Source of the DNA: Labia minor
Taxonomy: Eukaryota; Arthropoda; Insecta; Dermaptera; Spongiphoridae
Reading direction: 5' to 3'
Assembly: GCA_963082975.1 (NCBI GenBank)
Contig: OY720347.1
Span: 27,434,221 to 27,498,220, forward strand
DNA length: 64,000 nt
Shown piece after piece: positions 10,265 through 39,484 of this stretch. Positions within the stretch are counted from its first letter, which is position 1; each line of letters starts with the position of its first letter. Below the pieces are notes generated by a model, which saw only the letters and a program-made list of their open reading frames with translations, was not told the DNA's origin and did not search any database. Position numbers and translations under genes: made by a program.

Positions 10265-11600
10265 TAATAAATAAAGATTTTTTGGGAAGGATTTTCATCA
10301 ACTGATAATGAGAACAATGCCCTTTTAACTACAGACCTATCTTATTCTTAATAAGGTTAAATTATCATTATACAGTATTAATCTTTATTTTTATTAATTC
10401 ATTAATTTTTTTATAGCCTTATGGATTATGCTAAGTAATAATCATTTCCATTAGCTTCCTATCTACATATTTGAGTTTGTATTTAATATCTATGACACTG
10501 ACTTTATTCTAGAATAGAATATACCTTTAAAAAGTACTTAATAATATCTCCAGGATGACCAGTCTTTCCCATATGCGAACATAAGGCCAAATTGGAAAGT
10601 ATAACAATATTTTAAAAAACAATATAATACACATAAAATCAAATTATATAGTTATCTTATTAGAATATTATATTAATTTAATATCGAAGGAAAGAGAAAT
10701 TGCATTCAATCAATTTAATATTGTCCTCATTTTATATAATAATATATCATAACGTTTTATGTATTAAGATAGAAAACTACATTTAATTTTAAATACTTGA
10801 CATTTTCCAAGATATTTCCAAGCAGATGATATTCATTAAAATATATATTTTTAACCTTTTATAAAAGTTACAGAGAAAATAGAACATTCATATATACTTC
10901 TATAGTGGTTAAACTATAACAAAATTGCATAAATTTACATCTAATTAATATTAATCATAAAAATATATATATAGGTATTTTTTAAATTTTTCATTGTTTC
11001 TCGGATTTTGAATTTTCTTACTTTTTTTAAAAAATATATATATAGTTATATTAATCTTTTCTCTTTTTAACTTTCTATTTAACTTTTGAAGCCCTGCTGC
11101 TAAAGGTTAATGAAAATTCTATGAACTTTCAGATACATACTTTTTATTTATTTCATTTTACTTTTATTTCTCTCTCTCTCTCCCTCTCCCTCTCTCATCT
11201 TACATTTCTACAAATGTATCTTGAATAACTTGTCAATCTTGTTCCATATTGATTGATTATGTTTTAACTCATGTTTTGCTTTATCCATTTTACAATTAAG
11301 GGAAAGTTCATTTTTTTAATAGGATGACTTGAAAATTGGATATCCTTATCATTGCTATAATTGTAACCTTATCTAATTATTAATGTTCTTTAATGAGATT
11401 GAATGTCCTGGTGAAAATAATCTTTATTCGAATTTTCATTGATTTTTATTTGTCGGATGTATTTAATCAAAGCATAGTTCTGTTCTAAAATGACGTCCGT
11501 TTGTATTATAAATGATAGAAAGGAGAAATAAATAGAATCATAACGAAGGTAATCATCCATAGGTTGGGATTAATAAAAAAAATATTAATAATAATAATAA
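10229..11600. other. AT-rich intergenic sequence
   Basis: Low-complexity AT sequence with a (TA)n run at its left edge and a CT-rich run near 11169-11196. No gene or transposon end recognised. Confidence 0.6.
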
Positions 11601-11625
11601 TTGTGATTTATTATCGGATCTGTTT

Positions 11626-11817
11626 CTATACAAAACATGCTTGGTGAGAAAAGTGCCAAGTAAATTGTTCGAATAGGCCCATCAACTGGATGGAAGGTGT
11701 TTCCGCGACGATCTCGGTCAGTGAGCGCCGATTGGGCAGCATCTCCTCCAGGTGGGGTGTAGGGAGGGGAAGTTTGGAGAGTTGCTCATGAGGCGCACAG
11801 CTCCAGTATTTATCCAG
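11626..11817 (-). other. GC-rich, coding-like island upstream of WDR47
   Basis: About 190 bp that are far richer in GC than the surroundings. On the minus strand 63 codons are open, with a protein-like composition (segments such as LSKLPLPTPHLEEMLP and RRSLTEIVAETPSIQL) before a TAG at 11626-11628. In the same frame a TAA lies just upstream, and I found no convincing splice acceptor inside. I do not recognise the protein. It could be the last exon of an unseen antisense gene, a pseudogene exon, or simply the GC-rich promoter region of WDR47, whose first coding exon begins about 150 bp downstream. Confidence 0.4.
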
Positions 11818-11971
11818 TTACCAAACCAAGTAGTTACCACCTAAATATAACAAAAAATTGACATTGTTTTTTTTTCATACACGGATGAATTCGCTATGAT
11901 GAATCATGGGAAAGAGGAATGTTTTTGATATCATTTTTTTGTGCAATTAATCCCATTGAAATTCAAAGTGG

Positions 11972-29656
<17,685 letters not shown>

Positions 29657-32305
29657 GAGCCAAAATAATGAAAAAAAATATTTTCAATCCATAGAATATA
29701 TTTTAAAAGATCTTTTAACAATTTATACTCACCTTTTCTAACTATTTTAATCTAAAAATAGTTAAATTATATGGAATATTTTCAAAAACCTATTTCTCAA
29801 AACAAAAAAAGAAATCATATTATTTTCAAATATTTCACAAATAATTTTAAAAATATACAAGGGCTTAAAATATTGCAACGTTTTGCCCATATCATGATTC
29901 TTAAAAATTTTAAAACAAAAAAAGAATGAAATCTATTTTCTAAATATAAATATTTAATGAAAAATAATCTACTACAAAAAAACCAAATTAATCTTTGTAA
30001 AAATAAGCTTTTCTGCAATATTTAGTATTATTTTTATATTAAGAATAACAACGAGGAGATTCAAGATTTGCCACTTTAAATTTTTATTTTTTATTTTTTC
30101 TGGCGCCAAAATAAGATATTAGAATTAATCATTGCTAGAAATAAGATTAAAATAATATTTGAAGATGATTAGCAAATAGAATTATATAGACTGTTGTATT
30201 ACTTTAAAATTTTATTAATTTATAAAAAATTTTCATAATGTTTGTAAATATGTGTAAAAATTTTGGTAAGGGCCAAAGACTAATTTATAAAGAGGGATCT
30301 TAATTTTATATTTTGAAAATTATCAATAATTGTTTTGATAATGAAAAACTATTTATTGGTAGGAAAAAATGATAATGATTCTTTGTTTGACCAAAATTCC
30401 TACTTTATTATATATTTTTATGTGTAATATATATTTATATAAATATATATTATATTCTATATTGTTAATTCACTATAATTAATATATATATATCAATGAT
30501 TATATATAACGATATTAATATCAAAGATATTTCCTTTATTTCTTTGTTAATTTAATATTAACATACTCAAAAAAAAAAAATAATACACATACCATATTTT
30601 AAATCTCAAAAATTTTAATATTATATTAATGTTTAATTGTTTTAACAAATATAATTTTTTTATAAATTTTTTTAGCTATTGTGATGCAATTTTCTATTTA
30701 TTAATTAAATTATATAATAATAATTTTTACTTTTATTTATTTACCCATTAATTTTGTTATTTGATATTATTCTAGGCAATTTAATTTTAATTAGGGAAGC
30801 AAATTGGCTGTCAAGAGTGTATGAGGACTCACAAAAAGAAAACATTAACATTTAATTATTTAAAATTGTAATTATCTCTAAAAATTAAAAATCTTAATTA
30901 TTAAGTGTTTATAGCTATCTAGGGGAGTTCAATCAAAATATGACATAATATTACTAAATATTAATTTATAATAATACTTGCCTTACCTTATTTTTATTAA
31001 AAAAATATTATCGAAAGAATTTTAAAAAATCTGGCATTTCAAGACAGTCAATTAGTTAATTTAATTAGCTACTTTTTGTTTATATATAAATATAATTAAT
31101 GTTTATATACTAATTTGAAAAAAATATTTGGTAAACATCTTGTTCTCTCCCACTATAATCCAAAAAATATTTCGAAAATTTGGCGCTTATCATCGTCAAA
31201 ATTAAATGATACTTTGATTGTTAATTAAAAGAGATGAGAAGAAAAAAATCAAAATAAGGACTGAAATAAGGTAAAACAATTTAACAAAGGAAAAAAATTT
31301 TTTTTAGCAAAATTAAGTATTTTTTAATACTTGTTTTAATATTCAATTTAATTTATGATTAGTTTATAATAGTTGAATCAAATTTAGATAAATAGTATAA
31401 TTTACTACTATTTGATTTTCAAAAATTTTATAAATCAAAAGAACAGGCATTTTCAATTATTTATTAAATTTGAATTTAAAGTTTTAATCTAATTATAGAT
31501 AAATATTTTTCATACAAATAGGACATACAAGAAATGAGAAATCAAATATATTGGAGATAATAAATGTATAGAGATGGTATATGTGGTATTTTCTATATCA
31601 AAATAAATAAAAGATGACCCAAATATTTTAAAAATTTTCAATAAATTGATTTTGTTTCTAATCTTCAGTAAATCCACTTTAATATTTTTCTTAATTATTA
31701 ATACTATTTACATTTTAAATATATAATTTCGTATTTGATTGAAAAATTTTAAAAATTATAATGTTCTTTAATTTTATATAACATAAAAGTTATATGAGCT
31801 GTTATTTTTCCTATATGATAAAGTTATTTAAATTAATCATTATTTTTATATTTATTTAAATTTTTAAACTATTCATTAATATGTTTAATATTTAATTTGT
31901 CTATTAATTTCTTTTATATTTTGAAATTTTGCGCATGAATTTTAGTTAATTGAAAATTATAAATAAAGATTATTTTTTTATTATTAGTAATTTAGATATT
32001 TCAATTAATTTTTAATTATTATTTTAAACTTATTTCATGGAATATAATAAATTATTTCTTTGAACTTTATATTTTGTTTTATTGATATTTCTAATGATTT
32101 TTTTTTTTTTGAATTGCGTAGTATATCTGAGATTTTCTAATGTTATATATTATTGTATAAATCATTCTGTTTTGGTTAGTAAATCAACATTTATATATTT
32201 AAGGTTATTGTAACACACTTTCAAGTCTGCACTTGGAATTATAGACAATATTTATTTCTTAGTTAATTATTATAACTAAGCCTTCTATTTCCCTTCATTT
32301 ATCTA
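29657..32305. other. Intergenic gap between WDR47 and TOM22
   Basis: About 2.6 kb of AT-rich sequence without coding signal. It contains two matches to TTTGGCGC (minus strand 30103-30110; plus strand 31179-31186), see the findings. The 3' UTR of WDR47 and the promoter of TOM22 must lie here but cannot be delimited. Confidence 0.55.
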
Positions 32306-33374
32306 ATGGCTCAAGAGGATCAAGACAGTGGCATGGAATCACTTACCGCAAACAGTAAAGATCAAACCCCAGAAAAATTAAAAGCAGATTTCGATGATTT
32401 AGATGACGATGAGGTATTTTACTAAATGAATTATATTAATACAATAAAACATATATTAACAAATTTATTTTTCATAGGACTTGGATGAAAGCTTAGGAGA
32501 AAGGTTATGGGGATTAACAGAAATGTTTCCTGAAACTGTTCGAAATGCAGCTGGTAGTCTCACTCAAGGAAGTTTAAATGGAACAAAAGGTATTCAATTA
32601 AATTATATTTTTCTATTTATAGTTATAAAATATATTCATATAATAAATTTTAAATTTAAATTTCAAAGTTGATTCTTATTCTATTGTTTTCAATTTTATT
32701 TGTTATTACAAATTTATTTTTTAATATTTTGGTACTTGATATAAATGTTAAAGGACCATTTAATCATCTTTCTATAGAGTATTGATTTTTTGATGTGAAT
32801 ATTGACCTTAATTTATAATGCTTTTAATATATTACAAGTTCAATTAAATTATAACAATCTCTTCAATTTTTACAAAACAATCTAATTTTACATTATTAAA
32901 GAAATAATAATAATAGTTTGATATTAACACACAAATAATTTTTTAAATAAAAATTTCAAGGTTATCAGAAAAATTGATTCAAAAGTGAATTCTCATTCAA
33001 TCAGAACAACCTCTAATTAGATAATTAAGCTAAGAGATATTATTAACATGCAGAGAAAAAAAATTAACTCGAATGTTGTTTTTTAGGATTATATAAATGT
33101 AGCAGATCTTTTTGTTGGATTTTCTTCAGTTCATCTATAATTTTATTTGCTCCGCTTATATTTGAAATTGAAAGAGCTCAAATGTTAGCAATGGCACTAA
33201 ATCAGCAGAAATCGGTAATATATACAAATAATCCTAACTCATTACTTTAATTTAATACATAATTTATAAAAGACACTTTAATTAAACACTTTATTTTAAT
33301 TAATTCTTAATATTATATTCTGTTTTTAGGTCTTATTAGGACCAGCATCAGCCGTTGCTTCAGGACTTAGATAA
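32306..33374 (+). CDS. TOMM22: Mitochondrial import receptor subunit TOM22
   Basis: Four exons: 32306-32413, 32478-32589, 33087-33214, 33330-33374. They give 130 residues, close to the usual length. TOM22 is the central receptor and organiser of the outer-membrane TOM complex. It binds presequences with an acidic cytosolic N-terminus and is anchored by one membrane span. The sequence shows the acidic N-terminus (DFDDLDDDEDLDE, about 29-42), the conserved RLWGLTEMFPETVRNAAG block (about 45-62), a transmembrane segment (WIFFSSSIILFAPLIF, about 85-100) and the short intermembrane-space tail (LLGPASAVASG). Exon junctions are GT-AG with phases 0, 1, 0. A polyadenylation signal AATAAA lies at 33439-33444. 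Confidence 0.95.
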
Positions 33375-33438
33375 ATCTTTTGAAAAGTATATTAAAAATA
33401 ATTTCCGGAAAAAATTTTGTTCCCAGATTTTTTATTTC

Positions 33439-33444
33439 AATAAA
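33439..33444 (+). terminator. Polyadenylation signal of TOM22
   Basis: AATAAA about 65 bp after the TOM22 stop, overlapping AATAAATAAATA. It is the first canonical signal downstream of the gene. Confidence 0.6.
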
Positions 33445-33747
33445 TAAATATATAGCGCCAAATCATTTTTTAACTTTTCCCATTTAATCTAGTCTCTTAG
33501 ACCTTGTAAATTAGTAATTTATAATTTGTTTTATTTCCAAATTATTAAATTGTAGTATTAAACTTATAGTATATTCGTTTATTAGATAATAAATAATCTG
33601 TAATAAGTTTTCCAAAATCCTATATATTATGCAGTCTAATGTATACAAATATTAAATATACATTTAACAAAACAACTAAGTGTATTTTCATATTTATGAA
33701 ATAATAATTAACATTTTATTAAATTGACCTACATATTTATAAAATAA

Positions 33748-33903
33748 ATGAGCCAAAGAACTCCGTTTGGACAAAAAGAATTTGGCGCACTTCTTACAAA
33801 TCATCTTTTAAATAATGTAAAAAATATATTTAATTCTTATTTGGCGCTTCGAGCAGCCGCCCTTTTTCTGGCGCTGGTTATCCTGCTATATTCATTTAGA
33901 TAA
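33748..33903 (+). CDS. Putative 51-aa tail-anchored microprotein
   Basis: A short intronless frame with a good start context (AAAATGA), 51 residues ending TAA. The N-terminal half is hydrophilic (MSQRTPFGQKEFGALL). The C-terminal half is a clean membrane span (LALRAAALFLALVILLYSF) with an Arg just before it and one Arg at the end, typical of tail-anchored single-span proteins. Codons include several GC-rich ones (GCG, GCC, CTG), unlike the AT-rich surroundings, which argues for coding selection. It lies 374 bp after TOM22 on the same strand. I do not recognise the family. Its size resembles small TOM subunits or calcium-pump regulators, but no signature motif supports either. Confidence 0.5.
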   Translation: MSQRTPFGQKEFGALLTNHLLNNVKNIFNSYLALRAAALFLALVILLYSFR

Positions 33904-35200
33904 AACAAATATTTGTTTTTTCCTATATAAAATAAGTATAAATGATTTTACCCTATTTTTAAACATCTTTATATATCCAAAATCGTTCCGCTCTTAATTA
34001 GAAATTAATGGCTTCATTTCAAAAAATAACTTAGTTTTTGGTAAAAAATTATTGAAATAATATTTGTAATAAAAATAATTTTATATTTTTATTTATATTA
34101 CAACTATTATTAAGTACAAACTAATCGTACACATATTCATTTCATGGCCATTGCCATTTTGCACAATTTGAAACGGAACTTAATTTTCTTTCGTTATTGT
34201 TATTAAGACTATTATATAAATCTATTGTTAGATATTAAAAAAATTGGACAAATTATAAATGTAAATAAAAATAAAATGTTTGTTGAACTAGTACTGAATG
34301 GAGACAGGTAAAGGAGCGAGCGTCCTTGTTGCAACTATTGAAAACTGATATATTTATTATATTATTCAGAACAGAAGTTATAGACACCACCTCTCGCCTG
34401 TATTGCATATATACATAGAAATGTATGAATATTAAACTTATTAACTTATAATGAAATGTTCTTTTAAATGATCTCCCTCAATTTCTTTAAATCATAATGC
34501 TTAAAATTTTTAAACCATAATAGTTAGATAAAAAAAATAGAATTAAACACGTGGATCTTTAGATTTATCATTGAATATTTGAGAAAAAATATATTCTTAT
34601 ATACTTTCTATAAGAATAGAAAGTAGCCTATTAGATGAATTTTGAGATAATTTCTTTTATTTTGTAAAATGTATGCCCTAAATATAATAAAATTTAAACT
34701 GCCTAACCATGAATCCAATAATTGATTTAAATAGATATTCTTCTTGCTTAAGTTATGTATTTTTTTATTATGTAAATATAAAATTACTGTAATTTTTGTT
34801 GAAAATGGTTTAATGAGTCAATACCCATAGACTATATATAAAATAAAATAAGAAAGAAATTCTTATTTTATTATTTTCTTTCTTTCTTTTTAGTAGAACA
34901 TTTTTTTAAGTTGATCTGAAATACTATAATAATTTACTTTTCTATCAAAAAAAAGTGACCATTTGCCATGACTCCACTGAGGGTATATAAACTCTGGGTT
35001 GCGTTTCTCATTACTTACTGGCAAGTCAGCCACGCTGACTTCCTGATCAAAACAAGCAAATTACATGATTAATATTAATCATGTAATGGCTCTTTTCAGG
35101 GACCACGTAAACATATCAACAATATTTAAATCATACATACATAAGCTTTTAAAGAGCTGTCGGATTATGAAAACACAAACCATCTTCTTAGAATCAGCAT
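33904..35200. other. Intergenic sequence
   Basis: AT-rich. A slightly GC-richer patch at about 34285-34405 has no recognisable frame. A perfect 26-bp palindrome centred on AATATT lies at 35061-35086. Confidence 0.5.
35061..35086. repeat. Perfect 26-bp palindrome
   Basis: The sequence begins TTACATGATTAAT and its second half is the exact reverse complement. It has no loop. It sits just outside the truncated BESS and integrase-like frames and could be a dimeric binding site or the scar of an insertion. Confidence 0.8.
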
Positions 35201-35240
35201 CTTATCTAGTGGAATGCTGTCTGGAGATATTGAAATAATA

Positions 35241-35772
35241 TTAGGAGGGTTTTCCTTCAAGCATATCTTGTACTCCATTTGAAAGTTCTTCAATAAGAGT
35301 TAAAGTCATCCGTTTGAATGTTCTTATTTGTATAGGGGTAAGGGCCTCTAAATCAGGGATAAGATTTAAGAGAAACATTTTCAATGGTTCTATTTGTTTA
35401 GGAATTGCCTGTTCTTTCTTCTTTTTTGCTAAAAAATAGTCAGTAATGGTTTTGTCAATATCAACACTAGCTGTATTTTGTCTTTTTCTTTTAATAGGGT
35501 CCGATGATGAGGAAGTTGGAGACTGTGATGGTGATGGTGTAGAAATTGATAGCGGCTGTTGAGGTAATCGGTTTTTGATCGAGTTTGGTGTCTCATGTTC
35601 TGCTTTAAGCAAATTTCTTACAGATGGAAGATCAGGTACCTTGGAAATATTGCTTGGATTGTCACGTAAACTTCTACTACTCGTCTCTGTCATTTCCACG
35701 AAGGGCAGTGGGAATTTCATAATTTCACTTAAATGGTACTTGTTTCGAAGAATTCGACATTTTTCCTTGCTC
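35241..35772 (-). pseudogene. BESS-motif protein fragment (MADF-BESS type)
   Basis: A minus-strand frame opening after a possible TTCAG acceptor (about 35773-35777). It begins with a GNESKEKCRILRNKYH segment that resembles the end of a MADF domain (the Cys-x-x-Leu-Arg-x-x-Tyr part). A Ser/Pro-rich linker follows, then a basic patch (KRKRQ), and a BESS-like motif near the C-terminus (PLKMFLLNLIPDLEALTP, then RTFKRMTLTLIEEL). MADF-BESS proteins are insect transcription regulators, and similar proteins are also encoded by some DNA transposons. I could not find the upstream MADF exon, so it is listed as a probable partial or broken gene. It could be the last exon of a real one. Confidence 0.5.
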
Positions 35773-36753
35773 TCGTTTCCTGAAGCAAAGAACACGAGAA
35801 AGCAATTAATTAAAATAAGAAAAATGAAGTGTTTATTAGAATAAATCTAAACAGGAACATGTGTTGGTCAAAATTTTCCATTGTTTTTATTGTACGGTCT
35901 TTACAAGTGGGAATATGTTTTCTCCCTGTATTTCGCCAAAAATGAAACTTGAAAACATCTATCTTTGGACCACTTTAAAAGATGTTTATATACCTCTGCA
36001 GACTTAAAAACTGTGAAAATCTATTTCACAACGAGTCTTCGTGGAATCTAACAAATTGCATTGGAGCTTTAGAGAGAAAACACGTAAGAATCCAAATGTT
36101 TCCATGATGGGTATCTAATGATCATAACTACAGTGTAATTTGCTGTGAAGAAAATGGATTGTCTACTACTATAAAAAGAGGATTTACAGAGCGTAATAGT
36201 GACGGAGACTTTTGTGTTTTTGGTAAAATTGATAGCTGAATATTCAAGAACTATATAATTTACCCGATTATTTAAATTAAGACTGCCATCTCTTTTTGTC
36301 GAAGAGACCATTCCAATTATTGTACTATTTAATGAGGCCAATTACAATATAAATTCCAGATAAGATAAATATAATTTTTATTTATTTACATTAAAATAAT
36401 TTTCAAATATTTAAACGCCTTAATCGTAAAAAAAACCTTTGTGATCTACGTATATAAATATATAAAACTATATTATATTTTAAGTAAATATTTATTTCAT
36501 CTTTTTAAATATTAATATGAAGAAATTCAAAACCATTTTTATACCATAAATCAAACATGTATAACAGTCATTAAGAAGGTGAAATCTCTAGGTTTGTATT
36601 TATAATGTACCGGCAAAGTTAACAACGTAGGCATTCTATAGAATATCTAGGCATTAAATAGAATTGTTATTAATACAAAAGTAAGAATTATGAGAATTAT
36701 TACCTTCTTTCCCAAGGATCTGTATAACTAGACATTCTATAAAATGATAAATG

Positions 36754-37290
36754 CTATTTATAGGCAAAGTATGCAAAAAGATCTTTTAAGTCAATAGGAT
36801 ATTCCTGACAACGTGAATTAAATTCGGAAAATATCACAAGGCCCTTTTTAATACCTTTCTGTTTTTTCTGGCAAAGTTCACAAAGGTGGATGTACAGTTC
36901 AATATCATGACGTGTAACGTTTTTGTATTTGGGTGAAAGTTCTTTCACCATTCTATCACGTCCTCCATGTCCAATAGCTAAATGAGCTTCATGTAATACG
37001 TGAAATAATTCAGAGTCTGTAACGTAATACTGTATAGAACTGACACCTTCTTTAACTGGATAAATGAGTTTTATTTTGTTTTCCACAACCATCACATCAT
37101 ATCGATTCAACAACCAATAATCCCTGGGTTCCTTCTTACCAATTATTTTGGCTTTTTGTACATCATTTATTAACTTCTGGTAAGTTGTTTCGGTTAAGAA
37201 CAAACTGTTTTTTGCAGCATTAACTCGAATTTTGGATAGTTCATCGTCGAATCGTTGTTTCATATCAATGAACCATGACTTCTCCTCCAT
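36754..37290 (-). pseudogene. Integrase zinc-binding domain protein fragment (KRBA2/GIN-like)
   Basis: The frame, starting at the ATG at 37288-37290, encodes about 178 residues. The C-terminal third contains the HHCC zinc-binding domain of retroelement integrases (HEAHLAIGHGGRDRM, then LCELCQKKQKG), and the N-terminal region has the KRBA2-like opening MEEKSWFIDM. In intact relatives the catalytic DDE core follows directly. Here the frame ends after about 30 more residues (ending LFAYFAYK) without it. Such proteins in arthropods are domesticated or transposon-derived Gypsy-integrase relatives. Its neighbour at 35241 is on the same strand. Confidence 0.6.
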
Positions 37291-37308
37291 TTTCAAGCAG
37301 CACAGCAA

Positions 37309-37768
37309 AAAACTATGGAATCAATTAAGTCAAATTGTGTTGGGGCTGTCACAAAAACTGCAAAGTGGAAGTGTCAAATTCTGAAGTTTTTTCTTTCCTG
37401 AAATAAACAAAACATTAGTAGTGAACTTAGAAACATTAACTCTCTTTCTTAAAAACATGATTTTGTGATGACATATTCTTATTTATTAACATTTTTTTCA
37501 AAAACTATAAAGATTTAAATTTTGAAATCAAACTACATTTTTTGGAGATTATTTAATATTATAAAATTATTAATTTTAATTTATTAATATTTAATAAGGT
37601 GCTATCTTAATTAATACTTTATTGTTGCTATCTCCTGATAGGATATGTGAAAATAATCCAAGGTGTCAGATGGTGACAGATAAATAAAAAAGTTAACTAA
37701 AGTTAACTATTAATTTTTTATCATTCTCTTTTTTATTAATACTTTTATTTTAATTGTATATTTTCACT
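37309..37768. other. Intergenic region upstream of MyD88
   Basis: AT-rich, 460 bp, between the integrase-like frame and MyD88. It must contain the MyD88 promoter. No motif could be assigned. Confidence 0.5.
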
Positions 37769-39484
37769 ATGACTGAATTAAATTGTGAAAATGTTAATCT
37801 ATATGATATTCCTCTTTCTGCAATTAATTTATCAAAAAAAATAATTTTAATTCAATTAGATGCTCGGTTATATTTAAGGAATAAAAAAAATAATATCGAA
37901 AGGTAAATTTAAAAATCTATAACAAAATAAATAAAAGGTGGATTAAATTCATTTAATTTTGCATTATTAGAGATTGGCAAGGTCTTGCTACATTGGCTGG
38001 AATTTGTCCTCAAGCAATTCCAGCAATTCGACGAAAAGCATCACCTACCGAAGAAATTTTTAAATTATGGAAAAACAATTCAATTGGGTTACTTTTAGAT
38101 TATTTAGAAATAATGGAACGGATGGATATCAGAGAGGATATTGAAGACTTAATTGGTATTATAGTTTAACATTTATATAAACTAGAACATTTATTATAAT
38201 TAGTTAATTCCATCATTTAAAAATATATTTTAATTTTATTTCAAAAACTTAAACTCAAATAAAAACATTGTTTATTTAATTAAGTTAAATAATATTATTG
38301 AATGTGTAAAATTATAATTTTATTTTTTTTTTTTTATTTTCTATTAGATAAAGATGTTATTAATTTTATTGACCTTCAAAATAAAGCTAATATAACTACT
38401 CCCCAACTTGTTGATGAAATCGATAAGGAAATCTTGACAAATGAAGATGTTTTACGAATAGAAAATGGCCTTAGTCCACAAAAGTATGATGCTTTTTTAC
38501 TCTACTCAGAAGAAGATAGCGATTTTGCATTCGAACTTTTAAGACGCATGGAACAAGACTATAATTTTAAAGTATTTTAATATAATTGTATAATTTATAT
38601 ATATAATATCATATTAAATATCTATTACAATGTTCTAATTTCTAGTTATGTTTAAAAGATCGTGATCTTGTTGGGGGACTTACATTTGAACATGATGCAA
38701 TTATGCGTCTAATAGCTGAAAGATGCAACCGTTTAATAATTATAATTTCAAATAATTTTTTGAAAAGTGATGCTAATAAATTCTTTGTAAATTTTGCCCA
38801 GTATATAGCTATAGGTATATATAAATATATGTTTCTAAATAACTTTTATTATTAAATTATTGTTTTAATTTTTATTCTTATTATTTAGAAAAACGAAGAC
38901 GAATGATTATTCCATGCCTCATTGAAAAATGTCAAATCCCCTACAATTTATCATATATGTTTATTATTGATTACACAAAATCGGGAAAACTTTTCGATTT
39001 TTGGGTTAAATTAAGAGAATCTATAAGAATAAATTCATCTCAAACAAGGTAAATATATGTTTTATTATTTTAAAAACTATTTTTAAAAAATTAACTTGTT
39101 AATTATAATTTTTAACCTTATAATCAAATTTGATGATAATATTTTAGATTACCATTAACAGAACAATCAATGGTTGAAAACACACAATTAGCTATTACAG
39201 ATGGAAAAAATATCCCTCATCAAGAAAAGGCACTTGAAGTTTTTGAATCATCAAATACTAACTCAATAGAAAATATAAAAATCAAAGAATGTACTGCATC
39301 TTCAGAAAATATTAATGTAATATTTTTATTTACTATTGTAGTTTGATAAATAAGTTTAGATTATTTATAATTATTATTTTTCCAGACATCCCATTCGAAG
39401 TTGATACGAAAAAGTAGAGACTTTAAAAAATGGTTTAATAAAACACTTAAATCTAAAAAACCTGTGAAAATTGCTTCATCATGA
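37769..39484 (+). CDS. MyD88: MyD88, Toll-pathway adaptor
   Basis: Seven exons: 37769-37902, 37971-38155, 38348-38571, 38646-38814, 38889-39048, 39148-39316, 39386-39484. They give 379 residues with every junction GT-AG and in phase. MyD88 links Toll receptors to Tube and Pelle through its death domain and to the receptor through its TIR domain. The death domain spans about residues 18-106 (DWQGLATLAGICPQAI, LLLDYLEIMERMDI). The TIR domain spans about 152-285: box 1 YDAFLLYS, box 2 LCLKDRDLVGG, box 3 FDFWVKL. Box 2 lacks the BB-loop proline of vertebrates, which I believe is the usual insect form. The C-terminal extension of about 90 residues is basic at the end (KWFNKTLKSKKPVK). Introns are short (67-192 bp). 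Confidence 0.96.

Noticed and set aside
36069-36341. 90-codon minus-strand frame as the missing MADF exon
   Set aside because: None of the MADF Trp/Cys pattern is present and no acceptor/donor pair links it in phase to 35772.
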